Source: CAZHPA01 sp964533945
Lineage (GTDB): Bacteria; Bacillota; Clostridia; Lachnospirales; WRBF01
Direction of reading: 5' to 3'
Assembly (NCBI GenBank): GCA_964533945.1
Contig: CAZHPA010000014.1
Location: 1 to 41,726 of the forward strand
Length of the DNA stretch: 41,726 bases
Below the pieces are notes generated by a model that saw nothing but the letters and a program-made list of their open reading frames with translations, did not search any database and was not told the DNA's origin. This document shows, piece by piece, positions 33,113-41,726 of the stretch; position 1 is the stretch's first letter, and every line of letters begins with the position of its first letter. Position numbers and translations under genes: made by a program.

Positions 33113-35686
33113 ATGAAAGCTGTAAAAATTATTGTTGCTATACTAGTAGTAACTATTTTTGCTTCAACAACACTATTTGCGCAAAAATCAAACCCTAAAA
33201 CCGAAGAAACTTCTGAAACCGTTTTAAAAGAAGCTGAAAATTCCGTTATTTTATTTATTAATAGCCCAATAGCTTATGTTAACAACAAAGAAATGTATGT
33301 TGATAAACAAAACAAACAGTTAACACCTGTAATTTTAGATAACAGAACATTAGTTCCATTAAGGTTTGTTTCAGAAGCATTTAATGCAACAGTTAGTTGG
33401 GAACAATCAACTAAAACGGCAAGCGTTGCATTAGGTAAAGATGAAATTAGTTTTAAACAAGACGAAACTGCAATGTACGTAAACGGCGTTAAAAAACAAA
33501 TGGATACAGCAGCGGCAAACATTTCAAATTCAACATTTGTTCCGCTTAGATTTTTAGCAGAAGCTTTAAATAAGCAAGTTTTTTATGAAAAAGGGCTAAT
33601 TGTTATTAGCTCTAATAAGGTTGATTATGATAAAAAAACCGTTAATGCGCTTATTTCAAAAGTGAATAAATTGCCAAGCGTTGAAACTAAACAAAATCTT
33701 GAAAAGCTTGTTTTAAGATTGGAGCCAGAACACCAAATAACAGAACAAATTGCACTAGAAGATGAAGTTTTGCTGGAAAACTCCAAACCTTCCGCCGATA
33801 ACGAAGCTTTTGCATTTACTACTTCTGGTGCTAAAGGCGATTCTTCTAATTCTGCCCCTGCGCCTAATGCTGCCCCTGAATATAGCGGAGGAGAAGCAAT
33901 GAAAGAAACGGCTTCTTCTACCAGTGCTTCAGGATTAGGGGACGATTTTTCAAAAACTAACGTTCAAGTTGAAGGCGTTGATGAAGGCGATATAATTAAA
34001 ACAGACGGAAACCATATTTATTATGTTAGAAATAACACAATTTCTGTTATTGAAGCTAAAAGCTTAGAAGTTTTGTATGATGTTAAATACGAAATCGACA
34101 GCTTTTTTCCAAGCGAAATTTATGTTGATAAGGATAAACTTGTTGTTATAGGAAATTCAAGCCAAGCTTTAAAATCGCATTATTATAAATCTATAACTAC
34201 GGCTTTTGTATACGATATTTCAAATAGAGCAGATGTTAAAAAGCTTAGGGAAGTTAGTATAGACGGAAATTATACTTCTTCAAGAAAAATTGGCAATTCA
34301 ATATATATTGTAACTAATAATTGGCTTGGCAGTATGAACGATTTACCACTATACAAAGACAGCAACATTAAAGATGAATTTATTGAACTCGATTGCAAAG
34401 ACATATATTATTTTCCTGATGTAATACGAGATGGCTATATAGTCGATAATAATTATATAACAGTTGCCGGATTTACGCTTGACGGTGAAGTGCAAGAAGT
34501 TAAAGTTAACAGCTATTTGGGTGCAGGGCATAATATTTATGCTTCCCAAGACAGCTTGTATATTGCAGCAACTAATTTTTATGATTATTATACTCATATA
34601 ACAATACCTTCAATGGGATTACAACGTTCGCCAGAAGCTTTAATAAAATCTTCAGCTTCAATAGAACCTTTAACAGAAACGCCAGAATTAGGAATTGTAG
34701 ATTCAGCTGTAATGCCAGAGTTAGCAACTGCGGATTTGGCTACATCTTCTTCAAGAATTACTAACGTGCCATCATTTGCCGGTGATAAAACGACTATATA
34801 TAAGTTCTCCCTATCTCCCGATGACGGCAATGTAACTTATTTATTCAAAGGAGAAATTAACGGAACAGTATTAAATCAGTTTTCAATGGATGAACACAAC
34901 GGCTTTTTTAGAGTTGCAACAACATATGGCGATTCTAACAATTTATTTGTGTTAAATGATGCTCTTTCAGTTGTCGGGGAAATTACAAATATTGCACCCA
35001 ATGAAAGAATTTATTCGGCGCGCTTTATGGGAAACCGTGCATATATGGTAACATTTAGAACTGTTGACCCGCTTTTTGCAATAGATTTAGAAGACCCATA
35101 CAACCCAAAAATATTGGGAGCATTAAAAATTCCAGGATACAGTGACTATTTACACCCATATGACGAAAACCATTTAATCGGGTTTGGAAAAGATACAACA
35201 ACAATTAAAGACAGCGCATATTACCTAGGTATGAAAATGTCTATGTTTGATGTTTCTGATGTATCTAATCCAAAAGAACTTTTTGTTGAATATATAGGCG
35301 ATAGAGGCACAAATTCGCCGCTTCTCTATAACCACCGTGCATTGCTTTTTTCAAAGGAAAGAAATATTTTAGCGTTTCCTGTAGATTTATTTGTAAAACC
35401 TGAAAGCAAAAAAGGGAATGAGCTGGAACATGGAGAATTTAAGTTTCAGGGGGCATTTGTGTATAGCATTGATATGCAACAAGGCTTTAAGCTTCAATCT
35501 AAAATAAGTCACTTAAATGAACAAGATATGTTAAAATCTGGAATTTACGAAAACGGAAACTACGAAAAACATATTCAAAGAATTTTATATATAGGCGACA
35601 ATTTATATACGCTTTCAAACAAAATGATAAAATCAAATTCTTTAAAAGATTTTAGCGAAATTAACAGCACAGAATTCAAAGACTAA
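33113..35686 (+). CDS. secreted protein with copper-amine-oxidase-like N-domain and beta-propeller
   Basis: 857 residues. Signal peptide (1-24), a copper amine oxidase N-terminal-type domain (about 45-165, two copies of a (T/F)VPLRF(V/L)(S/A)EA motif), an Ala/Ser/Pro-rich linker (about 225-275), then from about residue 280 the beta-propeller domain (PF09826 type) beginning NVQVEGVDEGDIIKTDG and continuing to the C-terminus. No catalytic residues are known for this family. The start is ATG 33113, 6 nt after AGGCGGTG, instead of the GTG at 33104. It lies 77 bp after sigG with only an AT-rich hairpin (33036-33060) between, so partial co-transcription during sporulation is possible. Confidence 0.85.
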   Translation: MKAVKIIVAILVVTIFASTTLFAQKSNPKTEETSETVLKEAENSVILFINSPIAYVNNKEMYVDKQNKQLTPVILDNRTLVPLRFVSEAFNATVSWEQSTKTASVALGKDEISFKQDETAMYVNGVKKQMDTAAANISNSTFVPLRFLAEALNKQVFYEKGLIVISSNKVDYDKKTVNALISKVNKLPSVETKQNLEKLVLRLEPEHQITEQIALEDEVLLENSKPSADNEAFAFTTSGAKGDSSNSAPAPNAAPEYSGGEAMKETASSTSASGLGDDFSKTNVQVEGVDEGDIIKTDGNHIYYVRNNTISVIEAKSLEVLYDVKYEIDSFFPSEIYVDKDKLVVIGNSSQALKSHYYKSITTAFVYDISNRADVKKLREVSIDGNYTSSRKIGNSIYIVTNNWLGSMNDLPLYKDSNIKDEFIELDCKDIYYFPDVIRDGYIVDNNYITVAGFTLDGEVQEVKVNSYLGAGHNIYASQDSLYIAATNFYDYYTHITIPSMGLQRSPEALIKSSASIEPLTETPELGIVDSAVMPELATADLATSSSRITNVPSFAGDKTTIYKFSLSPDDGNVTYLFKGEINGTVLNQFSMDEHNGFFRVATTYGDSNNLFVLNDALSVVGEITNIAPNERIYSARFMGNRAYMVTFRTVDPLFAIDLEDPYNPKILGALKIPGYSDYLHPYDENHLIGFGKDTTTIKDSAYYLGMKMSMFDVSDVSNPKELFVEYIGDRGTNSPLLYNHRALLFSKERNILAFPVDLFVKPESKKGNELEHGEFKFQGAFVYSIDMQQGFKLQSKISHLNEQDMLKSGIYENGNYEKHIQRILYIGDNLYTLSNKMIKSNSLKDFSEINSTEFKD

Positions 35687-35694
35687 AGACTAAA

Positions 35695-35729
35695 AACTAA
35701 TAGGGCGTATTTTATACGTCCTATTAGTT
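35695..35729 (+). terminator. 15-bp hairpin just before addB
   Basis: AACTAATAGGGCGTA (35695-35709) pairs with TACGTCCTATTAGTT (35715-35729) with one G-U pair and a 5-nt loop. It lies 8 bp after the beta-propeller stop and 10 bp before the addB SD. No T run follows, so it may be a weak terminator or an mRNA-stability or attenuation element in the addB leader. Confidence 0.55.
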
Positions 35730-35749
35730 AGCTTAAACAGGAGGGCTTT

Positions 35750-38700
35750 ATGAAGTATATATTCGGCGGTGCAGGATACGGTAAGACAAAAGCTTGCCTT
35801 TTGGAAATATCAGCTTACCTTAAAAAAGACAAGCAAAACAAAATAATATATATCGTTCCCGAACAATTTTCAATGCAGGCGGAAAAAAGCATTGTTATGC
35901 TAACAGAAGGCAAAGCAACAACTTCCGCTCAAGTTTTAAGCTTTAAGCGGCTTGCATTTCACGTATACTCAAAAACAGGTGAAATCGGCAAAACTTTACT
36001 AGATGATATGGGAAAGATTATGTTGATTAGAAAAATTGCACAAGATATTTCAAATGAACTTTTAATATTTAAAAAAAGCATAGATAAGCAAGGCTTTTTA
36101 GACAACCTTTCTTCTATGATTACAGAATTGTTTCAATATAACATATCCCCTGATAGCTTTTTGGAATTAATACCTAAAGTTAAAAGTGAAAGCTTGCGCA
36201 TAAAGCTTAACGACATATATAAAATTTTTATGAATTACTGCAAGCAAACAACTTGCCTGTCAACTGACACAGCACTATCCTTTCTTCCTGATAAAATTAA
36301 CAATTCGGGATTTTTAGATAATACATATGTTTGGATTGACGGTTTCGACGGCTTTACACCGCAAGAATATAAAGTTATCGAAAGTATTTTAATAAATGCA
36401 AAACAAACTACAATAAGCTTAACCGTTAAAGATAACAAAATAAGCTATGAAAATTTAAAGCACGAAGACCCATTTTATGAAACAAAATCAACTGTAAATG
36501 AAATTACGAAAATTGCAGACGAATGCGGCATTTTAATTGAGCCGCCATTATTCCTTCAAAAATATTTAAGAAGCAAAAAAGAACTTGCATTTTTAGAACA
36601 CAGTTTTTTTAGTTATTCAAAAGTAAAATATGTAAGTGACGTTGAAAATATTTCAATTATTAAATGTTCTAACAAATATTCGGAAGCATTTGTTATTGCC
36701 GAAAAAATAATTGAATTCGTTAGAAGCAGCCAAAACAAATTTAATGATATAGCAATACTAACAGGTGGGCTTTTAGAATATGAAAAAGCTATAAAATCCA
36801 CATTTAATACATATAACATTCCCTATTTTATAGACCAAAAAGAAGATGTTTTGTGCCACCCTCTTGTTGAATTAATACGCTCTGCTATAGACATTTTTAT
36901 ATTTAATTGGAATTATGAATCGGTTTTTAGATTTTTGAAAACAGGATTAACAAGCTTTAACCGTGACGAAGTTGATATATTGGAAAACTACGTTATTGCA
37001 TACGGAATTAAAAGCTATAAATGGAAGCTGGAAAAATGGAAATATGGATTTGAAAGCGGCATGTTTTCCGAGCAGCAAATACACGAGCTAAAGGACAAGC
37101 TTTTAAACGACTTAAAATATATATATCCTGCAAAAAATACTGTTAAAGGCTTTGCTATTATGATTTTTGAAATGCTTAATAGCTTGTATATAAACATTAA
37201 GCTTTCGCAATGGGCAGACGAAATGAACGCTTGCGGAAATATTTTTTTAGCGCTTAAACATAATCAAATTTGGGAAAAGGTTTGCGATTTGTTCGAAAAG
37301 CTTGTTGAAACGCTTGGCGAACGGGAAGTTAATTTAAGGCAATTCAAAGAAATGGTTGATGCAGGGTTTAATGCCATTGAACTAAGCGTTATACCTCCAA
37401 CGCAAGACCAAGTTGTTGTTGGAGATTTAGAAAGAACACGCCTTGCCCAAATTAAAATGTTATTTATTTTGGGAGCAAACGACGGCATATTGCCAAAAGC
37501 TATCGACGAAAACAATTTAATAGGAGACGACGAACGCAGCGAAATTAAGACTTTAGGTGTTAATATTGCACCAGACAGTAAGCAAAAAATTTCATATGAG
37601 CAATTTTTAATATATTCGGCATTAACAAAACCGACAGAACAGCTAATTTTAACTTACAGTATAGGAAACCTTGAAGGGAAAGCAAAGCGCCCATCTATGC
37701 TTATTCCTAAACTTTTAAAATTGTTCCCAAAATTAAACCAAAAGGAAGAAAATGATTTTAAAATAACATTGCCAAAACCTTCATTTGCCAAAATGGGGGA
37801 GGTTTTAAGAAAACTTGTAGAGCAAAACCAATTGGAAAACTGGGAAAGTACAGAAAACACAAGAAGCATAGAAGATGAACAACTAGCTATGTTTAAATGG
37901 TTTGCAGAAAATAAGCATTATGGCGAACTGCTTGAAAACATGAAACAAATGCTATTACAAGGCAAAGCTGAAAAACGTTTAAAATCTGTTCAAAATTTAT
38001 ATGGTAAAGAATTTCACACAACCGCATCACGCCTTGAACAATACGCCAAATGTCCGTTTTCATATTTTTTGCAATATAACTTAAAGGCAAAAGAAAGAGC
38101 TGCATACGACGTTAAACCTATTGATTTGGGCAACTTGTTTCATGGGGTACTTGAGCAGTTTACAAAGCTTGTTGAAGACAATAATTTAAGCTGGAGAAAT
38201 ATTAACATGCAGCAAATTAACTCCTTTGTTGATATTTGCGTAGACAACATTGCAACGACAATTGCAAGCGAAGCCATGTTAAGCACAGCACAGCACAAAT
38301 ACACAATAAAACGGGTTAAACGTATTGCAAAAAAATCTGTTTGGGCGCTTGTAGAGCATATTAAGCGTGGTGAATTTGAACCTATTTTAACAGAAGTTGA
38401 ATTTTCAAACAATTCGCCGCTTAACGCTGTTTCTATTAACTTAAACGGAAAGCAAGTTGTTAAAATTACAGGAAGAATTGATAGGGTAGACGTTGCGTTT
38501 TTAAACGGCAACAACTATGTTAAAATTATAGATTATAAAACAGGGAAAACCAAATTCGACGTATCAGACATTTATTTTGGCATACAGCTTCAGCTTCTTC
38601 TATATTTAGATGCATTTATTAAAAATGGCTTTAAGCTTTTTGGAGAAGATAAAATTGAAACAAAAGTATTACCGGGTGGTATATTTTATTTTAACATAGA

Positions 38701-39148
38701 TGACCCAATAATTGATTTTACCAATTCAAATTCTATGGAAGTAATAGAAAAATCTGAAATATTGGAACAAGCTGTTTTAGAAACGTTTAAAATGTCGGGG
38801 CTTGTTTTGGCGGATAAAAATGTTATTAAGAAAATGGACAACACCATAGAGTCTAAGTCTGACGTCATACCAGTTAAAGTGCTTAAATCAGGCGAATTCG
38901 GAAAAGGCACTTCTGCTGCAACAGAAGCCGAATTTAATAAGCTTTGCGATTTTGCTGTACAAAAAGTTGTTGATATTGGGAACAATATTGTAGAAGGAAA
39001 TATTGACGTTTTGCCATACAAAAAAGGTACTAGAACAGCTTGCGAATTTTGCAGTTTTTCGGCGATTTGTAAAATTGATGTTATTGCGACAACGGGGAAA
39101 AACAAGTATAATATTGTTGGGAAGAAAAAGCTTTCGGAGCTTTTGTAA
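35750..39148 (+). CDS. addB: AddB subunit of the AddAB helicase-nuclease
   Basis: 1132 residues. With AddA it resects double-strand ends for RecA. Walker A GGAGYGKT (6-13) and an N-terminal helicase-like region (YIVPEQFSMQAEKSI), and a C-terminal RecB-type nuclease (GRIDRVD ... KIIDYKTGK). The iron-sulphur cysteines Cys768, Cys1098, Cys1101 and Cys1107 have the normal C...Cx2Cx5C spacing. AGGAGGG lies about 8 nt before the ATG. addA, normally the next gene, is not in the window; a TIR-like gene follows 49 bp downstream. Confidence 0.95.
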   Translation: MKYIFGGAGYGKTKACLLEISAYLKKDKQNKIIYIVPEQFSMQAEKSIVMLTEGKATTSAQVLSFKRLAFHVYSKTGEIGKTLLDDMGKIMLIRKIAQDISNELLIFKKSIDKQGFLDNLSSMITELFQYNISPDSFLELIPKVKSESLRIKLNDIYKIFMNYCKQTTCLSTDTALSFLPDKINNSGFLDNTYVWIDGFDGFTPQEYKVIESILINAKQTTISLTVKDNKISYENLKHEDPFYETKSTVNEITKIADECGILIEPPLFLQKYLRSKKELAFLEHSFFSYSKVKYVSDVENISIIKCSNKYSEAFVIAEKIIEFVRSSQNKFNDIAILTGGLLEYEKAIKSTFNTYNIPYFIDQKEDVLCHPLVELIRSAIDIFIFNWNYESVFRFLKTGLTSFNRDEVDILENYVIAYGIKSYKWKLEKWKYGFESGMFSEQQIHELKDKLLNDLKYIYPAKNTVKGFAIMIFEMLNSLYINIKLSQWADEMNACGNIFLALKHNQIWEKVCDLFEKLVETLGEREVNLRQFKEMVDAGFNAIELSVIPPTQDQVVVGDLERTRLAQIKMLFILGANDGILPKAIDENNLIGDDERSEIKTLGVNIAPDSKQKISYEQFLIYSALTKPTEQLILTYSIGNLEGKAKRPSMLIPKLLKLFPKLNQKEENDFKITLPKPSFAKMGEVLRKLVEQNQLENWESTENTRSIEDEQLAMFKWFAENKHYGELLENMKQMLLQGKAEKRLKSVQNLYGKEFHTTASRLEQYAKCPFSYFLQYNLKAKERAAYDVKPIDLGNLFHGVLEQFTKLVEDNNLSWRNINMQQINSFVDICVDNIATTIASEAMLSTAQHKYTIKRVKRIAKKSVWALVEHIKRGEFEPILTEVEFSNNSPLNAVSINLNGKQVVKITGRIDRVDVAFLNGNNYVKIIDYKTGKTKFDVSDIYFGIQLQLLLYLDAFIKNGFKLFGEDKIETKVLPGGIFYFNIDDPIIDFTNSNSMEVIEKSEILEQAVLETFKMSGLVLADKNVIKKMDNTIESKSDVIPVKVLKSGEFGKGTSAATEAEFNKLCDFAVQKVVDIGNNIVEGNIDVLPYKKGTRTACEFCSFSAICKIDVIATTGKNKYNIVGKKKLSELL

Positions 39149-39197
39149 ATTCAAAAGTTAATTAAATTAATTTTGTTGCAGAAAGGAGAAATTTGGA

Positions 39198-40115
39198 TTG
39201 GAAGAAGAAAGACTTGCTTTTATAGGCAATGAAAAAATAGCAAAAATGAAAATTGATACTGCTTTAGAACAATTTGCATTAATAAAAGGGCTTGATACTG
39301 TAGATGATATATGTTTAGAGCTTTTTGATTGGTATAAAAAATTGACAGATATGTTACGAAAATTATTTAAATTCAATAAACCATACCATGAATATATACA
39401 AGCTGTATACGATTTAACTTTTTCAGTATGCGATGGCGTACACATATTTGCAGATTATCAAGGGGCATGTAATACTATAGATAGAATTATAGAAATTGTT
39501 GAAGATATGAAAAATGAAGCTTCCATGAAAAGTATTCAAACCAAGGTTTCTAGCTTAGTTGAGAAATCCGAAGTGCAAAGTAAGAAGGCGCTTACACTAC
39601 ATAGGCACAACAATAACACTCAAACTAAAATTTCTAATTTATCTGAGAAGCCTGAAGTTCAAAATAAAAAAGTATTTATAGTGCATGGGCATAACAACGA
39701 AATGAAAGAAGCAGTCGCACGCTTTATTAATAAAATTGGATATAAAGAATTTATTTTGCATGAACAATCAAACGCAGGCAGAACAGTAATAGAAAAGCTT
39801 GAACAAATTGCTAAAAATGCTGCTTTTGCAATTATATTACTATCTCCAGATGATGAAGGCTATTTAAAATCGCAAGGTGAAAGCTTTAAAAAAGATAGGG
39901 CACGTCAAAATGTAATTTTTGAGCATGGGTACTTTATGGGTTTAATCGGAAGAAATAAAGTTGCTGCGCTATTAAAGCAAAGCAATAATTTTGAAAAGCC
40001 TTCGGATATAGACGGCGTTTTATACATAGACTACGATTCAAAAGGATATTGGAGACATGAAATTGCAAACGAAATGACTGCAGCAGGGCTTAAAGTGGAC
40101 AAAAACAACATTTGA
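39198..40115 (+). CDS. TIR-like predicted nucleotide-binding protein (PF10137 type), probable defence effector
   Basis: 305 residues. An N-terminal helical region (1-113) is followed by a duplicated 28-residue linker and strand, then a C-terminal TIR-like domain (about 155-300): KKVFIVHGHN, AFAIILLSPDDEG, RARQNVIFEHGYFMG with Glu242 as the likely catalytic glutamate, PSDIDGVLYI. This family includes NAD-consuming effectors in anti-phage systems such as CBASS/Pycsar-type modules, but no cyclase gene is adjacent. TTG start with AAAGGAGA 8 nt upstream. It lies directly after addB where addA is expected, on the same strand, so it may be co-expressed with the DNA-end processing enzyme. Confidence 0.82.
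   Translation: MEEERLAFIGNEKIAKMKIDTALEQFALIKGLDTVDDICLELFDWYKKLTDMLRKLFKFNKPYHEYIQAVYDLTFSVCDGVHIFADYQGACNTIDRIIEIVEDMKNEASMKSIQTKVSSLVEKSEVQSKKALTLHRHNNNTQTKISNLSEKPEVQNKKVFIVHGHNNEMKEAVARFINKIGYKEFILHEQSNAGRTVIEKLEQIAKNAAFAIILLSPDDEGYLKSQGESFKKDRARQNVIFEHGYFMGLIGRNKVAALLKQSNNFEKPSDIDGVLYIDYDSKGYWRHEIANEMTAAGLKVDKNNI
39537..39704 (+). repeat. 84-bp in-frame tandem duplication inside the TIR-like gene
   Basis: Unit 1 (39537-39620, residues 114-141) and unit 2 (39621-39704, residues 142-169) align without gaps: QTKVSSLVEKSEVQSKK... against QTKISNLSEKPEVQNKK..., each ending with an H-x-H-N-N motif. Unit 2 supplies the first strand and loop of the TIR-like domain (VFIVHGHNNE); unit 1 is diverged at that position (ALTLHRHNNN). 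Confidence 0.8.
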
Positions 40116-40120
40116 ACTAA

Positions 40121-40164
40121 AAGCCCCTTTGTGCTAAAATCTACTAAAACAAAAAGGAGGGCTT
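40121..40164 (+). promoter_or_regulatory. hairpin that can sequester the SD of the acyl-CoA synthetase gene
   Basis: AAGCCCCTTT (40121-40130) can pair with AAAGGAGGGCTT (40153-40164) as about 10 bp with a 2-nt bulge. The paired right arm contains the SD GGAGG (40156-40160) for ATG 40170. This would lower translation unless opened, or act as a weak terminator for the TIR-like gene. Confidence 0.45.
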
Positions 40165-40169
40165 CATAA

Positions 40170-41726
40170 ATGCACGAAATGGAAATATTGAACATTACGG
40201 TTGGCGATGTTATTTCAAACCTTGCAAAAGATTACCCGAACAACTTAGCTGTTAAATATACAGACCGGGATTATACCAGAACTTGGAATCAGTTTAACGA
40301 GGAATGCGAAACGTTAGCACGTTCTTTTATGGCTTTAGGAATAGGCAAAGGCGACCATGTTGCCATTTGGGCAACAAACGTTCCCGAATGGATTTTAACG
40401 CTTTTTGCCTCATGCAAAATCGGCGCCGTTTTGGTTACGGTTAACACATCATATAAAGTATACGAAGCCGAATACTTGCTTCGTCAATGCGACGCAAAAG
40501 CTCTTGTTTTAATTGATGGCTTTAAAGACTCGAACTATGTTGAAATTATGAATGAGCTTTGCCCCGAATTAAAAACATTAAATTCCCCCATTATAAACGA
40601 CTTAAATTCTGAAAAACTACCTATGCTTAAAAAAGTTATTTATGCCGGAAAAGAACAAACGCCTTACGGCATGATTGCTTTTAACGACTTATATTCAATT
40701 GCAAATAACGTTTCAATGCAACAATTTTACGATTTGGCAAACTCCCTTTCCCCCGACGACGTTATAAATATGCAATACACCTCCGGAACAACGGGTTTTC
40801 CAAAGGGCGTTATGCTAACTCATAAAAATATAATAAATAACGGCAAAACAATAGGCGACGGCATGAGCTTTACTTCTGAAGATAAATTATGCATTTGCGT
40901 TCCGTTCTTCCATTGCTTCGGGCTTGTTCTTGCTATAATGGCTTGCATAACTCATGCAACATCTATGGTTCCAATTGATTACTACAGCCCAATTAAAGTT
41001 TTAAATGCACTTCAAAGCGAAAACTGCACAGCAGTTCACGGCGTTCCAACTATGTTTATTGCTATGCTTGAGCACCCCGAATTCAAAAGTTTTAAATTCC
41101 CTAAATTAAGAACAGGAATTATGGCGGGTTCTCCTTGCCCTATTAAAGTTATGCAGCAAGTTTTTGATGAAATGAACATGACAGAAATTGTAATTGTTTT
41201 CGGACAAACCGAATCTTCCCCCGGCTGCACTATGACAACAACTTCGGATTCAATAGAAAGACGTGTTTCAACAGTTGGGCGTGCATTTCCCGGCGTTGAA
41301 TGTAAAATTATAGACCCCGAAACAGGAAAAGAAGTACCGCCTAATGTTCAAGGTGAATTTTGCGCAAGAGGTTATAATATAATGAAAGGCTACTATAAAA
41401 TGCCTGAAGCAACAGCTACTGTTATTGATTCTGAAGGCTGGCTTCACACCGGTGATTTAGCAACCGTTGACGAAGATGGCTATTATAAAATTACAGGACG
41501 AATTAAAGACATGATAATTCGTGGCGGAGAAAACATTTATCCAAAAGAACTTGAAGACTTTCTATACACACACCAAAAAGTTAGAGATGTTCAAGTTATT
41601 GGCGTTCCAAGCAAGCAATACGGTGAAGAAATTATGGCTTGCGTAATTTTAAAAGAAGGCGAAACAATGACTGAAGAAGAAGTTAAACAATATTATTTGG
41701 CAAATATGGCAAGGCATAAGTGCCCA
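40170..41726 (+). CDS. acyl-CoA synthetase (AMP-forming), incomplete at the window end
   Basis: 519 codons are present with no stop, so the 3' end lies outside. It activates a carboxylic acid to its CoA thioester through an acyl-AMP. AMP-binding P-loop YTSGTTGFPKGVMLTHKN, a VFGQTESSPG-type adenine motif, GWLHTGDLATVDEDGYYKITGR hinge and C-domain IIRGGENIYPKELE are all clear. The overall pattern is that of medium/long-chain fatty acyl-CoA ligases, but the substrate is not fixed; probably about 30-40 residues are missing including the catalytic lysine region. GGAGG lies 9 nt before the ATG. Confidence 0.9.
   Translation, partial: MHEMEILNITVGDVISNLAKDYPNNLAVKYTDRDYTRTWNQFNEECETLARSFMALGIGKGDHVAIWATNVPEWILTLFASCKIGAVLVTVNTSYKVYEAEYLLRQCDAKALVLIDGFKDSNYVEIMNELCPELKTLNSPIINDLNSEKLPMLKKVIYAGKEQTPYGMIAFNDLYSIANNVSMQQFYDLANSLSPDDVINMQYTSGTTGFPKGVMLTHKNIINNGKTIGDGMSFTSEDKLCICVPFFHCFGLVLAIMACITHATSMVPIDYYSPIKVLNALQSENCTAVHGVPTMFIAMLEHPEFKSFKFPKLRTGIMAGSPCPIKVMQQVFDEMNMTEIVIVFGQTESSPGCTMTTTSDSIERRVSTVGRAFPGVECKIIDPETGKEVPPNVQGEFCARGYNIMKGYYKMPEATATVIDSEGWLHTGDLATVDEDGYYKITGRIKDMIIRGGENIYPKELEDFLYTHQKVRDVQVIGVPSKQYGEEIMACVILKEGETMTEEEVKQYYLANMARHKCP

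Noticed and set aside
41036..41230. Minus-strand open frame inside the acyl-CoA synthetase gene
   Set aside because: The plus strand encodes a clear AMP-binding enzyme through this region.

Overview
The window is AT-rich chromosomal DNA from a Clostridia-like, endospore-forming Bacillota (Firmicutes) bacterium. The evidence is a clear sigma-G gene (sigG), AGGAGG-type ribosome binding sites with frequent TTG/GTG starts, AddB-type recombination, the dnaX-ybaB-recR cluster, S-layer homology (SLH) repeats, cohesin/dockerin modules and PadR/DUF1700/DUF4097 genes. A GH112 phosphorylase next to a GH31 enzyme with CBM32 modules suggests an animal-associated anaerobe feeding on mucin-type glycans. No tRNA, rRNA, CRISPR array or insertion sequence was recognised.

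Layout. (1) 1-5942: cheR, cheA and cheW followed directly by a GH112 galactoside phosphorylase, closed by a terminator. cheR has a stable hairpin between its Shine-Dalgarno (SD) sequence and its ATG. (2) 6147-13892: one secreted 2566-residue GH31 glycosidase with six CBM32-like modules, two cohesins and two dockerins. (3) 13908-17177: a DnaQ-like exonuclease/BRCT protein that has lost most catalytic acids, then a PadR-DUF1700-DUF4097 operon with a 13-bp-arm palindromic operator. (4) 17196-28212: housekeeping genes: radA, lysA, truA, LysM/G5 and SLH surface proteins, GNAT-dnaX-ybaB-recR, a DivIVA-like gene and tadA. dnaX has no ATG/GTG/TTG start and appears to begin with ATT.

(5) 28323-32050 (minus strand) is the accessory island: an orphan phage MuF-type protein fused to an ADP-ribosyltransferase toxin domain, followed 12 nt later by an ADP-ribosylglycohydrolase, then two small immunity-like genes (Imm59-like and SUKH/SMI1-like). 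This reads as a self-contained ADP-ribosylation toxin with an enzymatic antidote. Its 5' end is damaged (in-frame stop, apparent frame changes), so it may be decaying or use an unusual start.

(6) 32259-41726: sigG with a forespore-type promoter, a secreted copper-amine-oxidase-like/beta-propeller protein, addB, and, in the place where addA is usually found, a TIR-like predicted nucleotide-binding protein (PF10137 type, probable defence effector) carrying an 84-bp internal tandem duplication. The window ends inside an acyl-CoA synthetase whose SD is predicted to be sequestered in a hairpin.

The strongest candidates for new biology are the MuF-ART/ARH cassette, the SD-bridging hairpin of cheR, the pseudo-exonuclease-BRCT protein, the addB-linked TIR-like gene, and the cohesin plus dockerin GH31 protein. 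Family assignments come from reading motifs without database searches.
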